This document shows positions 25,022-34,018 of a stretch of 64,000 nucleotides of DNA, in pieces (position 1 is the stretch's first letter; every line of letters starts with the position of its first letter). Below the pieces are notes generated by a model. It searched no databases, was not told the DNA's origin, and saw nothing but the letters and a program-made list of their open reading frames with translations. The stretch spans positions 1,302,001 to 1,366,000 of the forward strand of contig NZ_JACIET010000002.1 of the NCBI RefSeq assembly GCF_014197015.1, read 5' to 3'. The position numbers were made by a program, and so were the translations under genes. Source of the DNA: Niveibacterium umoris. GTDB taxonomy: Bacteria; Pseudomonadota; Gammaproteobacteria; Burkholderiales; Rhodocyclaceae.

Positions 25022-26320
25022 TCAGGCCAATTCAAAGAAGAACAGCTGAACCAGGCGCCCGTCCTGCGGGGTCGTGCCGAATACATTCGACAGCGAATGG
25101 AAGAAATGGCCACGGTAGAGCACGATACGGTTGTTCCGCATCGGCAGTTCGATCGTCGGTTCCCAGTCTTCACGCGCGGCGGCAAGCTCGTTGAAAGCAC
25201 GCTCGGTCTGATTGGGGAGCCAGCGTTCCTGGAAGGCCTTGAACGAGGGAAAGCCAGCCGCGCGCACCGCTTCGTCGGGCATGCGGCGATCCCAGCCGGT
25301 GGTGCGATGGCGCCAGAATATCGTGCCGCCCTGTTCCTGGCCGGGCGGGTTGAGGTAGAGCACCGCGGCAAAGCGGTCCCAATTCTCGCCGTCCTCGTTG
25401 TCGACATGGATATCGGTACGTGCGGTCGACCCCTCGTAAGACAGCCTGTAGGCGCCGCAATCGGGCGAAATCCATTTGATGCGTCGTCCGAGCGCCGAGG
25501 CGATCACGGACATCACTTCCTGCGGATCGTTGCCGCGCGTCTGCTCACCCGGGAAGTTCTGGCCGGCGTAGGCGAGCGGACGGAACGCCTGCTCCAGCGC
25601 ATGCACCCGGTAGCCGAGCGGATGCCGCAGCACGTCGTCGATGATCGTGAGGCCTGTCGCCGCGACGAAGGCGTCGCGCGCCTCGCGCGTCTGCATCCCT
25701 GCATGCCGCGCAGCGCTGGCCGGCAGCGGAACGACGCAGGGCGTGCACGCCGGGTCGGGGTCGGCAAAGCCGATCCGCCGCTGCTCGAGCACCGACGGAG
25801 CCAGGGCAATCGCGCGATTGTGCGCATCCACCGCTTCTTCCAGCCGGTTTTCAAAGTAGTAATGGCGCGAGAGTTCGTCCCAGCCTTCAGCGGACTGTGG
25901 GACGGCCGCTACGACCGCACGCCAGTGCGTGATGGCTGAAGTGCGATCGCCACACCGTTCCGCCAGCAGTGCCGCACGGCGGTTTGCGTCGACGTTTTCG
26001 GGTTCCAGCGTGGCGGCATGCGAGAGCGCCACGTAGCCGTCGCGCTCGCGTCCGATGTCGCAGAGCGCCTGGCCGAGGTTGAAGTGAGCCGATGGATCGT
26101 CGGGCAGCAATTCCGCAGCGCGCCGCATCATCGCCAGACCCGGCTCGCGCAGGCCCATCTGGAAGAGGGCAAGGCCCTGATACTTGCTCGCCGCATGCAG
26201 ATCCGGCGCGCCGCGTAATGCCGTCTGATACGCCTGCACGGCTTCGGGCAGGCGACCGACGCGATGCAGTGCCATGCCCTGTGCCAGCCATTGTCTGGGG
26301 TCGTGATTGGGGGAGCGCAT
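25022..26320 (-). CDS. TPR protein fused to DUF6445-like 2OG/Fe(II) oxygenase-type domain
   Basis: 432 residues. About residues 1-190 are TPR repeats (AVQAYQTALRGAPDLHAASK, PDDPSAHFNLGQALCDIGRE and others). The C-terminal half (about 215-432) resembles DUF6445 and dioxygenase folds: DIHVDNED supplies H-x-D metal ligands, YRGHFFHSLSNVFGT a distal His, and DGRLVQLFFF the Arg. Whether it is an active oxygenase is not shown. It lies 31 bases after the DUF58 gene and before ybgC, in the same direction, and may be part of a long run. Confidence 0.75.
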   Translation of the reverse strand: MRSPNHDPRQWLAQGMALHRVGRLPEAVQAYQTALRGAPDLHAASKYQGLALFQMGLREPGLAMMRRAAELLPDDPSAHFNLGQALCDIGRERDGYVALSHAATLEPENVDANRRAALLAERCGDRTSAITHWRAVVAAVPQSAEGWDELSRHYYFENRLEEAVDAHNRAIALAPSVLEQRRIGFADPDPACTPCVVPLPASAARHAGMQTREARDAFVAATGLTIIDDVLRHPLGYRVHALEQAFRPLAYAGQNFPGEQTRGNDPQEVMSVIASALGRRIKWISPDCGAYRLSYEGSTARTDIHVDNEDGENWDRFAAVLYLNPPGQEQGGTIFWRHRTTGWDRRMPDEAVRAAGFPSFKAFQERWLPNQTERAFNELAAAREDWEPTIELPMRNNRIVLYRGHFFHSLSNVFGTTPQDGRLVQLFFFELA

Positions 26321-26351
26321 CGCGGCATTTTAGTCGCGCGGCCCCTGCCGG

Positions 26352-27656
26352 TCAGAGCCGACCTTCGGCTTTTATGGCGAGATAGCGGTTGACTGTTGTA
26401 ATTGCGAGAGTGTCCGGCGCGCTGTCGAGTACCAGCACCCCGGCCTGGCGCAGGCGCTGGAAGCAGGCTTCGCGACGCGCACGGTAGTCCAGCGCCGCGC
26501 CCCGCAAGGCCGTGCTGTCGAGGTCGACGGCTGGCGCAACCACGGCTTCATCGAGCGCGCGCTCGCGCAGGCTTGCCACCAGCACAAGGTGACGGCTCCC
26601 GAGCAGGCGTGCCGCGGCAAGCAGGTTGTCGTCATCCTCGTCGCGCAGGTTGGTCAGGATCACCACCAGCGCACGCTTCTTCTCGCGCGCCAGGAGTTGT
26701 TGCGCCGCGCTTTCGAAGTCGGACGCCTCGAGTGTCGGTTGCAGGTCATACACCGCGTCGAGAATCCGCGTCAGCGTCGAGCGGGCCTTGTGTGGCGCCA
26801 GCGCGCGGTGATGGCCGCCGAGGGTCTGCAGCCCCACTGCATCGCCGTGCCGCAGCCCGACCCAGGCCAGCAACAGCAGGGTGTCGAGCGCGTGGTCGAA
26901 GTGCGACAGCGCGCCGTCTCGGGCGCCCATACGGCGCCCGGCATCGACCATCAGCACGATGCGCTGGTCGCGTTCGTCCTGGTACTCGCGTGAAATCAGC
27001 CGGCCGATCCGCGAGGTCGCACGCCAGTCGATCTGGCGTGGCGAATCGCCTTCGCGATACTCGCGCAGCTGTTCGAAGTCGAGGCCCTGGCCACGGCGCC
27101 GGCGTTTGAGGACACCGCTCGCGTTGCTGCGTGCGTCGGCGGCCAGCAGCGCGTGGCGGCTGTAAACGGCGAAGTTCGGATACACGCGGACGCGGCTTTC
27201 CGCGGGCACACGGTGCTGGCACTGCCACAGCCCCAGCGGAGAACGCACGCGCAGTGCGATCGGGCCGAATGCGTGGTCGCCCCGTGCCGTCGGGCGCAAC
27301 CGGTAAGTGATGTGCGTGACCTGAGCCGCGCTTAGTCGGGTGGTCACCGGCAGACCTTCGATCTCGCAGGCTGCGGGTGCGTGATCGCACACCTCGACGG
27401 CGCGCGGGCGCGCGGCCCAACCGAGTTTGAGCGTGACGCGCGAGGTTTCGCCCAGCGGCAATGCGCGCTCGACGGTGCGGCTTGCGGTCGGTGCGTGCTC
27501 CCACCATGCCATTGCTGCGTCCGTGATTGCGACGAGCAGCAGCAGTGCTGCGGCGGCCGCCCAGCCAATAAAGGTGGCTGGAAACACGGCGGGCGCGAGC
27601 GCGCCCAGCGCGAGGGCGGTGACCCACAGCAACAGCGCACGGGCGGGCAGCAGCAT
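26352..27656 (-). CDS. DUF58-domain protein of a MoxR cassette
   Basis: 434 residues. Two N-terminal hydrophobic segments (about 5-50), a beta-rich periplasmic-like region, then DUF58 (GLDFEQLREYREGDSPRQIDWRATSR) leading into a von Willebrand A-like fold (IVLMVDAGRRMGARDG; the metal site differs from the full DxSxS). DUF58 proteins are typical partners of MoxR ATPases. 13 bases after moxR; member of the cassette up to 33 kb. Confidence 0.9.
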   Translation of the reverse strand: MLLPARALLLWVTALALGALAPAVFPATFIGWAAAAALLLLVAITDAAMAWWEHAPTASRTVERALPLGETSRVTLKLGWAARPRAVEVCDHAPAACEIEGLPVTTRLSAAQVTHITYRLRPTARGDHAFGPIALRVRSPLGLWQCQHRVPAESRVRVYPNFAVYSRHALLAADARSNASGVLKRRRRGQGLDFEQLREYREGDSPRQIDWRATSRIGRLISREYQDERDQRIVLMVDAGRRMGARDGALSHFDHALDTLLLLAWVGLRHGDAVGLQTLGGHHRALAPHKARSTLTRILDAVYDLQPTLEASDFESAAQQLLAREKKRALVVILTNLRDEDDDNLLAAARLLGSRHLVLVASLRERALDEAVVAPAVDLDSTALRGAALDYRARREACFQRLRQAGVLVLDSAPDTLAITTVNRYLAIKAEGRL

Positions 27657-27669
27657 GCGACGGGCTTCC

Positions 27670-28641
27670 TCAGCTGCGCGGGGCGTCGGTGCGGGTCAGC
27701 AGATCGGTGAGCAGATCGCCGACCTGGATCCCCTCGATCTCCGCTTCGGCCGAACGCAGCACCCGGTGGCGCAGCGCTGACGGGGCCACCGCCTTGATGT
27801 CGTCCGGCAGCACATAGTCATGGCCGGCGAGCAGCGCGCGGCCGCGCGCGGCGCGCACCAACGCGATCGCACCGCGCGGCCCGCTGCCGATCGCGATGCC
27901 GGGCCAGTCACGGGTTGCGCGGGTCAGCCGCACCGCATAGTCGAGCACGGCGTCATCCACCGGTAAGTTGGCGGCGAGGCGCTGGATCTCGCTCAGCTGC
28001 GCGGTGGTGGCGATGGTTTGCACGGCGCTCACCTCCAGCCGGTCACCGACGCGGCCGCCGGTCGCCCACGCCACCAAAGCGCGCTCGTCGGCATGGGCGG
28101 GGTAGTCGATCAGCACCTTGAGCAGGAAGCGGTCAAGCTGCGCTTCGGGCAGCGCGTAGGTGCCTTCCTGCTCGATCGGGTTCTGCGTCGCCAGCACGAT
28201 GAAGGGCGGCGGCATCGCTTCTGCCTTGCCATCAATCGTCACCTGCCCTTCCTGCATCACTTCCAGCAACGCGGCTTGCGTCTTGGCGGGGGCACGGTTG
28301 ATTTCATCGGCCAGCAGCAGGTTGGCGAAGACCGGCCCGCGGCGCGTCAGGAACTGCCCGGTGCGGCCGTCGTAGAGCGTGTGTCCGGTCACGTCTGCCG
28401 GCATCAGATCCGGTGTGAACTGGATGCGCGAGAAGCTGCCGTCGAAAGTCTTGGCGAGCGCCTTGACCAGCAGCGTCTTGCCGAGCCCCGGCACGCCTTC
28501 GAGCAGGACGTGGCCACCGGCGAACAGCGCGCACAGCGTTTCTTCAACCACCTGCGGCTGGCCGATGAAGACGCGCGCGACCTCGTTGCGCAGGGCCTGC
28601 GCAAGGGTATGGGCGTCGCTGAGGGAGAGCGGTGTGGTCAT
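27670..28641 (-). CDS. MoxR-family AAA+ ATPase
   Basis: 323 residues. Walker A GVPGLGKT (49-56), Walker B LLLADEINRAP, sensor 1 VLATQNPIEQEGTYALPEAQ, and the C-terminal lid. MoxR ATPases act as chaperone-like factors for partner proteins, often with von Willebrand A domains. Start ATG 28641 overlaps the DUF4350 stop (ATGA). It is followed by the DUF58 gene. Confidence 0.94.
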   Translation of the reverse strand: MTTPLSLSDAHTLAQALRNEVARVFIGQPQVVEETLCALFAGGHVLLEGVPGLGKTLLVKALAKTFDGSFSRIQFTPDLMPADVTGHTLYDGRTGQFLTRRGPVFANLLLADEINRAPAKTQAALLEVMQEGQVTIDGKAEAMPPPFIVLATQNPIEQEGTYALPEAQLDRFLLKVLIDYPAHADERALVAWATGGRVGDRLEVSAVQTIATTAQLSEIQRLAANLPVDDAVLDYAVRLTRATRDWPGIAIGSGPRGAIALVRAARGRALLAGHDYVLPDDIKAVAPSALRHRVLRSAEAEIEGIQVGDLLTDLLTRTDAPRS

Positions 28642-29867
28642 CGTGATTTCCTTCGTGCGGTACTGCGGCGTGAGGTGCGCAGCCGGTCGGCGAGGCGCGC
28701 AAGGACGCTGGCCTTGCGCTGATAGTCGTGGGTGTCGCGGGCCTCGCTGTCGAGTGCGTCGCGCAGCGTGGCAAGCGGCACGCCGCTGCGTTGGGCCGCC
28801 TCGGCAAGGCGCGCGTCGGCATCGCCCGGAAGTCGCGCCAGCAGGCGGCGAAGCTCGTCGCGCGGGCCGCCCAGCAGCGCGCCGAACTGGCGCTGACGCA
28901 GCAGGAAAGCGGCCATGCCGCGCAGGTGCAGCTGCAAGCCGGGGCGCGAGGCCTCGGGGCTGGGCCGCTCTGCGCCGAAGCGGGTGCCCGCGCGCCACAG
29001 GATCAGCGCCACCAGCACGGCCAGCGTGAGCAGGGCGGCGCTCGCGTGCTGCCACAGCCAGCGCGGCAGTGAGGGGTATTCAGACTGCGTGGCGAAGATG
29101 ACTTCGTCGCGCGACGGGTCCAGTAGTACGGTGGCCGCAAAGCGTGCGTTATCGTCCTTGCCGATCGCGCCATTGAGCATCGGACGGTCGTCGCACAGCA
29201 CGGTGAGCAGGCCGGCCCCGACGCGGTAACGGGCCACCGCGGTGGCAAGGGTGTCGGCATGTGGGTTGGATTGCTTGCCGGCCGGCTTGTGGCTCTGTCC
29301 ATCGGAAGCACTTTCGCCGTTGTCCTGTGCGTCTTCATCTGCACGGGGGCGGTAGCCACGCACCGAGCCTGACCAGATCACCGGGTGCGGCGCGGTGAAT
29401 ACGTCGCACTGGCGTATGCCGATCTGCAGCGTGCGGCCGTCCAGGGCCATCACGACGCCATTCTTCGCGGTGTGCTGCCCGAGTGTGCGGACGCCGAGCG
29501 CTTCCGACAGCCGCTTGGGTTGCCACGGCGCCGGCACCGCGATCACCGCGTGGCCACCGGCGCGCACCCAGGCGGCGATCTGCTCACTGGCGCGCCCGGC
29601 GGCGGCATCCGGGAGCGTCTGGTTGACCCACAGCGTGGCCTGGGTCGGCAAGGCGGCGAGCTGTGTGGCGTCGTTGATCGTACGGGTGCGATAGCCCAGC
29701 GCCGCGACCATGCGCCGCGCCGCGAGCGCGCTGTCGCGCAGCGCTTCGCCGCTGAGGCGTCCGGGCACGTCTTCTTCGACCCATTCGAGGCGCGGCAACA
29801 GCCAGGCGCTGCCGATCAGCAGCAAACCGACGACAAGCAGGATCATCAGGTGGCGGTCGCGGCTCAT
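28638..29867 (-). CDS. DUF4350-domain membrane protein
   Basis: 409 residues. N-terminal membrane span (about 8-26), a GATase-like DUF4350 region (ATLWVNQTLPDAAAG, WVRAGGHAVIAVP), a second hydrophobic span around 310-330 (LWQHASAALLTLAVLVALILWR), and a cytoplasmic helical tail. ATG 29867 is used because it overlaps the DUF4129 gene and opens with MSRDRHLMILLVVGLLLIG. It is one of the standard members of MoxR-associated membrane cassettes; biochemical role unknown. Confidence 0.85.
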   Translation of the reverse strand: MSRDRHLMILLVVGLLLIGSAWLLPRLEWVEEDVPGRLSGEALRDSALAARRMVAALGYRTRTINDATQLAALPTQATLWVNQTLPDAAAGRASEQIAAWVRAGGHAVIAVPAPWQPKRLSEALGVRTLGQHTAKNGVVMALDGRTLQIGIRQCDVFTAPHPVIWSGSVRGYRPRADEDAQDNGESASDGQSHKPAGKQSNPHADTLATAVARYRVGAGLLTVLCDDRPMLNGAIGKDDNARFAATVLLDPSRDEVIFATQSEYPSLPRWLWQHASAALLTLAVLVALILWRAGTRFGAERPSPEASRPGLQLHLRGMAAFLLRQRQFGALLGGPRDELRRLLARLPGDADARLAEAAQRSGVPLATLRDALDSEARDTHDYQRKASVLARLADRLRTSRRSTARRKSR

Positions 29868-31384
29868 GCGCGGCCCCCGAAGCTGCGGCGCCAGCCTGCG
29901 CAGAGTTGCTCGGCGTCGGCGGCGGATGGCACAAGATGCGCGTAGGCGACCGCCTGCCACTGCCGGGTGAGCTGCGCGAAGTAGGCGCGCGAGGCGCTGC
30001 CGGCGCGGGTGACGCGCATCAGGCAGTCGCCCTCGGTGTCGCCGCGATCGAAGGGGATGCGCTCGCCGTGTGCCAGTTGCGAAAGGGCCGCGCGGTAGAG
30101 CAGCCCAAGTGCCTCGCGGTGGCGACCGGCCGCCAGCAGCGCGCGAGCGGCGCTCGCAACATCATCGGGCAGCGACTCTGGCCGGATATCGAGCCCGGCA
30201 ATCTCCGCCGGCGGTGGTGGCGGTTGCCGCCGTGCGCGCCAGAGGCCGAGCTGGCGCGCCAGTTGCCACAGCAGCGCGGCGACGGCGAGCGCGATGCCGA
30301 TCCAGCCGGCTACGCGTAGCGCCTCGGCCATCCAGCGGCCGGTGCCACGCCAGAATTCCACCCAGCGACGGAACCAGGGCGCATCCGCATCGCGTTTGTC
30401 CTCTTCCTCTTTGCGCAAGCGCAGGGCGCTGCGCTTGTGCGGCTGCCCAAACTCCGCCGACTTGAGCACGTCCTTGATCGCGGCCGGCGCCTTTGCGATG
30501 GCTTCGTTGCGACGCACGTCGCCGCTCGGCGGGGCTTCCGCCCTTGCGTCGCCACTGACGCCCGCAAACACGCAGCAGGCCACGGCCATCAGTACGGCGA
30601 GCACCTTGTGCGCGCCCTCGGCGGCGAGGCGACGGAACAGCAGTTCGAGGTCCCAGGCCTCAAGGTCGGTGCGCCGTTTCAGGTAGAGCGAGAAACCGCC
30701 GGCAACGTAGAAAGGCTCGACCACCGCGATCATGCTGGCGTAGCCGAGCGTCATCGCGGCCTGAAGCCAGGGGTTCGGTTCGATGCGCCCGATGCTGTCG
30801 GTGTTCAGCCAGGGCAGCACATGTTCGAGGAGCGACACGCCTTCCGGCAGCACGCTTTCGATCAGTGCAATGAGCCCGAACAGCAGGACGTACTCGAAGT
30901 GCACACAGCAGAACATCAGCCCGAAGCCGGCGCCGCCGATGCGCGCCGAGATCACTTGCCGCCGCAGCTTCGCTTGTGCGGTATCGAGCCCTTCGAGCTG
31001 ATCGATCGGCAGTCGCACACTGCGCTGCGGATCGAAGCGTCGCCACAGCAGCGCGGGCACCAGGCGGCTGCGGCGCAGCAGGCGCGGCAAGGCGCGCAAA
31101 GTGTCTCGCAAGCTGGGGCGTTCGTCGAAGACTGCGTGCGACAAGCGATGCAGGATGACCCGGTCGTAAAGCGGTTTGAGCCACCAGATCAACAGGTTGG
31201 CGTAGTCCGGAGCGCCAAGGGCGAAACCGACTATGGCAATGACGAGCAGTGCGACGGGCAGGACGACGCCGAAGCTGCTGGCGAAGACCCCGCGCGCGTT
31301 GGCCTGCACCAGGCGCACGCCGAGGTCGATCGCCTCCCAGCCGCTGCGCGGCCGCAGCGTCAGCGCCAGCTGTTCAGGCCGCAT
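29864..31384 (-). CDS. DUF4129-domain membrane protein
   Basis: 506 residues. Several membrane spans (about 25-60, 160-185, 215-245, 275-290, 350-370), then the C-terminal DUF4129 domain (ALLAAGRHREALGLLYRAAL...LAHGERIPF). ATG 31384 gives the start MRPEQLALTLRPRSGWEAID; the first ten residues of a longer frame overlap SpoIIM. Stop overlaps DUF4350 (ATGA). Cassette member. Confidence 0.85.
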   Translation of the reverse strand: MRPEQLALTLRPRSGWEAIDLGVRLVQANARGVFASSFGVVLPVALLVIAIVGFALGAPDYANLLIWWLKPLYDRVILHRLSHAVFDERPSLRDTLRALPRLLRRSRLVPALLWRRFDPQRSVRLPIDQLEGLDTAQAKLRRQVISARIGGAGFGLMFCCVHFEYVLLFGLIALIESVLPEGVSLLEHVLPWLNTDSIGRIEPNPWLQAAMTLGYASMIAVVEPFYVAGGFSLYLKRRTDLEAWDLELLFRRLAAEGAHKVLAVLMAVACCVFAGVSGDARAEAPPSGDVRRNEAIAKAPAAIKDVLKSAEFGQPHKRSALRLRKEEEDKRDADAPWFRRWVEFWRGTGRWMAEALRVAGWIGIALAVAALLWQLARQLGLWRARRQPPPPPAEIAGLDIRPESLPDDVASAARALLAAGRHREALGLLYRAALSQLAHGERIPFDRGDTEGDCLMRVTRAGSASRAYFAQLTRQWQAVAYAHLVPSAADAEQLCAGWRRSFGGRA

Positions 31385-32357
31385 CGCGTCGCCCCGCCAG
31401 CAACAGATAGGCAATCACCAGCACCCAGTTGATCAGCCCCACACCGAGCTTGATCGCCAGCGGCAGCGTGCGGGGCGACCAGAAGCCTTCGATCGCGGCC
31501 GCGATCACCAGCATCGCTGCCGCGCCGGCGACGATGCCGATCACGCTGCGCGCAGCGCGCCGCAGCGATTCGCCGCGCGACCAGTCGCCCGGCGCCAGCA
31601 TCGAGGCGCCGAGCTTGAGACCCGCCGCGCCGCACAGTACGATCGCGGTGAGCTCGAAACTGCTGTGGCCGGCGACGAAGGAATAGAAACGCTGCGCGTG
31701 GCCCAGGTTCACCACATGCGCATCCACCGTGCCCATGAAGACGCCGTTGTAGAGCAGCGCCAGCACCGTGCCGACGCCGGCGAACAGGCCGCTGGCAAAG
31801 GTTTTGAAGCCGATACCGATGTTGTTGTAGATGTAGAAGCCGAACATCGTCAGGTCGTCGCGGGCGCCGCGCTGGGTGCCGAGTTCTGCGGCGTCCGGGC
31901 CGTACATCACGTCGAACTGACCGAGCTGTTCCGCCGGCAGCACGATGTAGGCGAAATCCGGAAACACCCGCACCACGATCATCAGTGCAAGGTAGGGTCC
32001 GGCAAAGGCCAGCAGCGCTGCGAGCACGACGCGCCACTCGCGCCGTACCTCACGCGCGAATCCCCCCGAGAGGTAGGCAAGGAAGCGGCGCAGGCTGCCG
32101 CCCGGCGTGCCATACAGGCAATCGTGCCCTTCCAGGGCGAGGCGATGCAGGCGTTCTGCCACTGCCGGGCCGTAATCGCGCGCGCGTGCCAACGCGAGGT
32201 GCTGACAGATCTCGCGGTAGCGCGGCGCCATCTCTTCGTCACCGAACGGGGCGGGCTTCTTGGCGCGTTGGCGGCGTGGCAGCCGTGCGTGCGTGAGCCA
32301 GCGGTCGAATTCATCCCAACGCGACGCGAAGCGCGCTTCGAATTGCTCCTGCCTCAC
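31374..32357 (-). CDS. SpoIIM-like (stage II sporulation protein M family) membrane protein
   Basis: 327 residues with five or six membrane spans. Family cues: NNIGIGFKTFASGLFAGVGT and VVNLGHAQRFYSFVAGHSSFELTAIVLCGAAGL, the conserved core of SpoIIM-type proteins in non-sporulating bacteria. Overlaps RDD (ATGA) upstream and DUF4129 by 11 bases downstream. No sporulation role is implied. Confidence 0.9.
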   Translation of the reverse strand: MRQEQFEARFASRWDEFDRWLTHARLPRRQRAKKPAPFGDEEMAPRYREICQHLALARARDYGPAVAERLHRLALEGHDCLYGTPGGSLRRFLAYLSGGFAREVRREWRVVLAALLAFAGPYLALMIVVRVFPDFAYIVLPAEQLGQFDVMYGPDAAELGTQRGARDDLTMFGFYIYNNIGIGFKTFASGLFAGVGTVLALLYNGVFMGTVDAHVVNLGHAQRFYSFVAGHSSFELTAIVLCGAAGLKLGASMLAPGDWSRGESLRRAARSVIGIVAGAAAMLVIAAAIEGFWSPRTLPLAIKLGVGLINWVLVIAYLLLAGRRDAA

Positions 32358-33040
32358 TGGTCGCGTCCCGCCAGATGGTGGGAAAGGCCGTAAAGCCTTT
32401 CGACTGCCTGCCTTCCATGGGCGTTGTCGGTGAGCATCGGGGCGAGTTCGGCGAGCTCTTCCGCGCGTTCCGGCGACAAGCGCGGGGCGCGTTCGGCGAA
32501 GGTCAGCACCGCACGCTGCGCGATGCGCGACAGCGGCGCGCGCGTGCGCCAGCGTGGCGCTTCCGGGGCGACCGGCAGGCTTGGCGTGCTGCGCCGGTAG
32601 GTGACCACGGTGTCGGCGACGATGTCACCAAGGCGCCGGAACTCGCGGGTGAAGAGCATCGACACCAGTCCCAGTGCGTACAGGAAGGGCAGGAAGTCGA
32701 CCACGCGCAGCAGGTTGCGCGTCAGCGAGGCGCCCCAGCCGATCGGGCTGCCATCGGCGTTGAGCACGACCAGGCCCAGCGCGCGCTTGCCCGGCGTTGC
32801 GCCGCCCCCGAGCACCTCGAACAGCACCGGGTAGAGCCACTCGATCAGGAACATGCCGACCAGCAGGATGCCGGTGCCGGCTTTGCCGAGAATGCCCGCG
32901 GGGATCGCAATCGCGATGTAGATACCGACGCGGATCGCAGCGTCCACAAGCCAGGCGAGCGCCCGGGCAACCGGCCCTGCGCAGTGCAGGCGCAGGGCGA
33001 TCAGTTCGGGCGTCGAAACCTCGCGAACCGTGTCGAGCAT
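32354..33040 (-). CDS. RDD-family membrane protein
   Basis: 228 residues. Four hydrophobic segments within about 25-145. RDD features: ARALAWLVDAAIRVGIYI near the start and TPGKRALGLVVLNADGSPIGW. The C-terminal third is charged and soluble. Eight bases after the BPSS1780 gene, and overlaps the SpoIIM-like gene; these tight joins make one operon down to the DUF58 gene. Confidence 0.9.
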   Translation of the reverse strand: MLDTVREVSTPELIALRLHCAGPVARALAWLVDAAIRVGIYIAIAIPAGILGKAGTGILLVGMFLIEWLYPVLFEVLGGGATPGKRALGLVVLNADGSPIGWGASLTRNLLRVVDFLPFLYALGLVSMLFTREFRRLGDIVADTVVTYRRSTPSLPVAPEAPRWRTRAPLSRIAQRAVLTFAERAPRLSPERAEELAELAPMLTDNAHGRQAVERLYGLSHHLAGRDQ

Positions 33041-33048
33041 GCGCCGGA

Positions 33049-33828
33049 TCAGGACTCCAGGAAGAGGTCGCGGTAGGCGGTGTAGAACGACACCAGCAGC
33101 GCTGGTCCGGCGACGAGCAGGCCCAGGCCGAAGGGGATCGCCGCGATGATGACCACCACCGTGGCAACCAGGCCATACACCAGCACCGCCGGCCAGTTGC
33201 GCAGCGTGACGTGGAAGCTGGCCTTCATTGCATCGACGGGCTGGAAGTCGTGCCGCAGGATCAGCGCCGGTGCAAACCAGATCAGCGAGTAGATCGCGAG
33301 GAGCACCACCAGGATCAGCGGGAATGCGAGCAGGATGATTCCGATGTTACGAGCGACCGCGCTCGCGCCGCCGGCCATCACCGAGCCGAGTACCGTCAGG
33401 CCAAGAATCAGCGCAATTCCGCCGCCGATGACTACGGCTGCGACGAGGAACAGCAGGCCGGCCAGCGCGAGGGGGCCGAATTTTTCGCGGAAACCCGCGA
33501 ACAGGTCGCCGACTTCCACCCGCTCACCGGCGTCCTGGCGCGCGGCGGCGAAGATCACGCCTGCGGTGAACACCGGCATCAGCACATTGCTGACCACGCC
33601 CAGCAAGGGAATGACGCCAAGGATGAACATGATCACGAACATCACCAGCCACAGCAGCACCCAGGTGCCCAGCTGTGCGAACACCATCGAGAAGGCTTCG
33701 GTGATCCAGGCCACGCCGCGCCCGGCGTCGACCTTGCGCCCCTGCGGCAGGAATCCGCGCGAATCCGGCGTGGCCGGTGCGTCCTGAACCGTTGCGCTGG
33801 GCGGGGAGTACGGATTTTCAGCAGACAT
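33049..33828 (-). CDS. BPSS1780-family membrane protein, copy 2
   Basis: 259 residues. A soluble N-terminus beginning with MSAENPYSPPSATVQD, then QGRKVDAGRGVAWITEAF and about six hydrophobic segments. BPSS1780 proteins are a betaproteobacterial membrane family of unknown role. It leads directly into the RDD gene (8 bases). A paralogue lies immediately upstream at 34019-34789. Confidence 0.88.
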   Translation of the reverse strand: MSAENPYSPPSATVQDAPATPDSRGFLPQGRKVDAGRGVAWITEAFSMVFAQLGTWVLLWLVMFVIMFILGVIPLLGVVSNVLMPVFTAGVIFAAARQDAGERVEVGDLFAGFREKFGPLALAGLLFLVAAVVIGGGIALILGLTVLGSVMAGGASAVARNIGIILLAFPLILVVLLAIYSLIWFAPALILRHDFQPVDAMKASFHVTLRNWPAVLVYGLVATVVVIIAAIPFGLGLLVAGPALLVSFYTAYRDLFLES

Positions 33829-33863
33829 GGCGAGCCTTCCGTTCGGGGGTGAAAGATGCGGCG

Positions 33864-33899
33864 ATCATACCCGCGCAGGCATGCGGGTGACCACTGTCA
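33864..33899 (-). promoter_or_regulatory. Promoter region of BPSS1780 copy 2, shared with copy 1
   Basis: On the minus strand, TGACAGTGGTCA (33888-33899) is followed about 18 bases on by a TATGAT -10-like box (33864-33869). The same layout, TGACCGTGGTCA then TAAGAT, lies before copy 1. Conservation in both copies makes it a good promoter or operator candidate; no clear -35 was seen. Confidence 0.5.
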
Positions 33900-34018
33900 T
33901 GCAAGGGGGGAGGCTCACCTGTCCTCGCATGCAGGCAAATTGAGTGACCGCGCAGCAGACTGGACGAAATTAATCGAAGGAATCTAGACCTTGCAGTCCA
34001 TGTCGAGAATTTGCTGGA

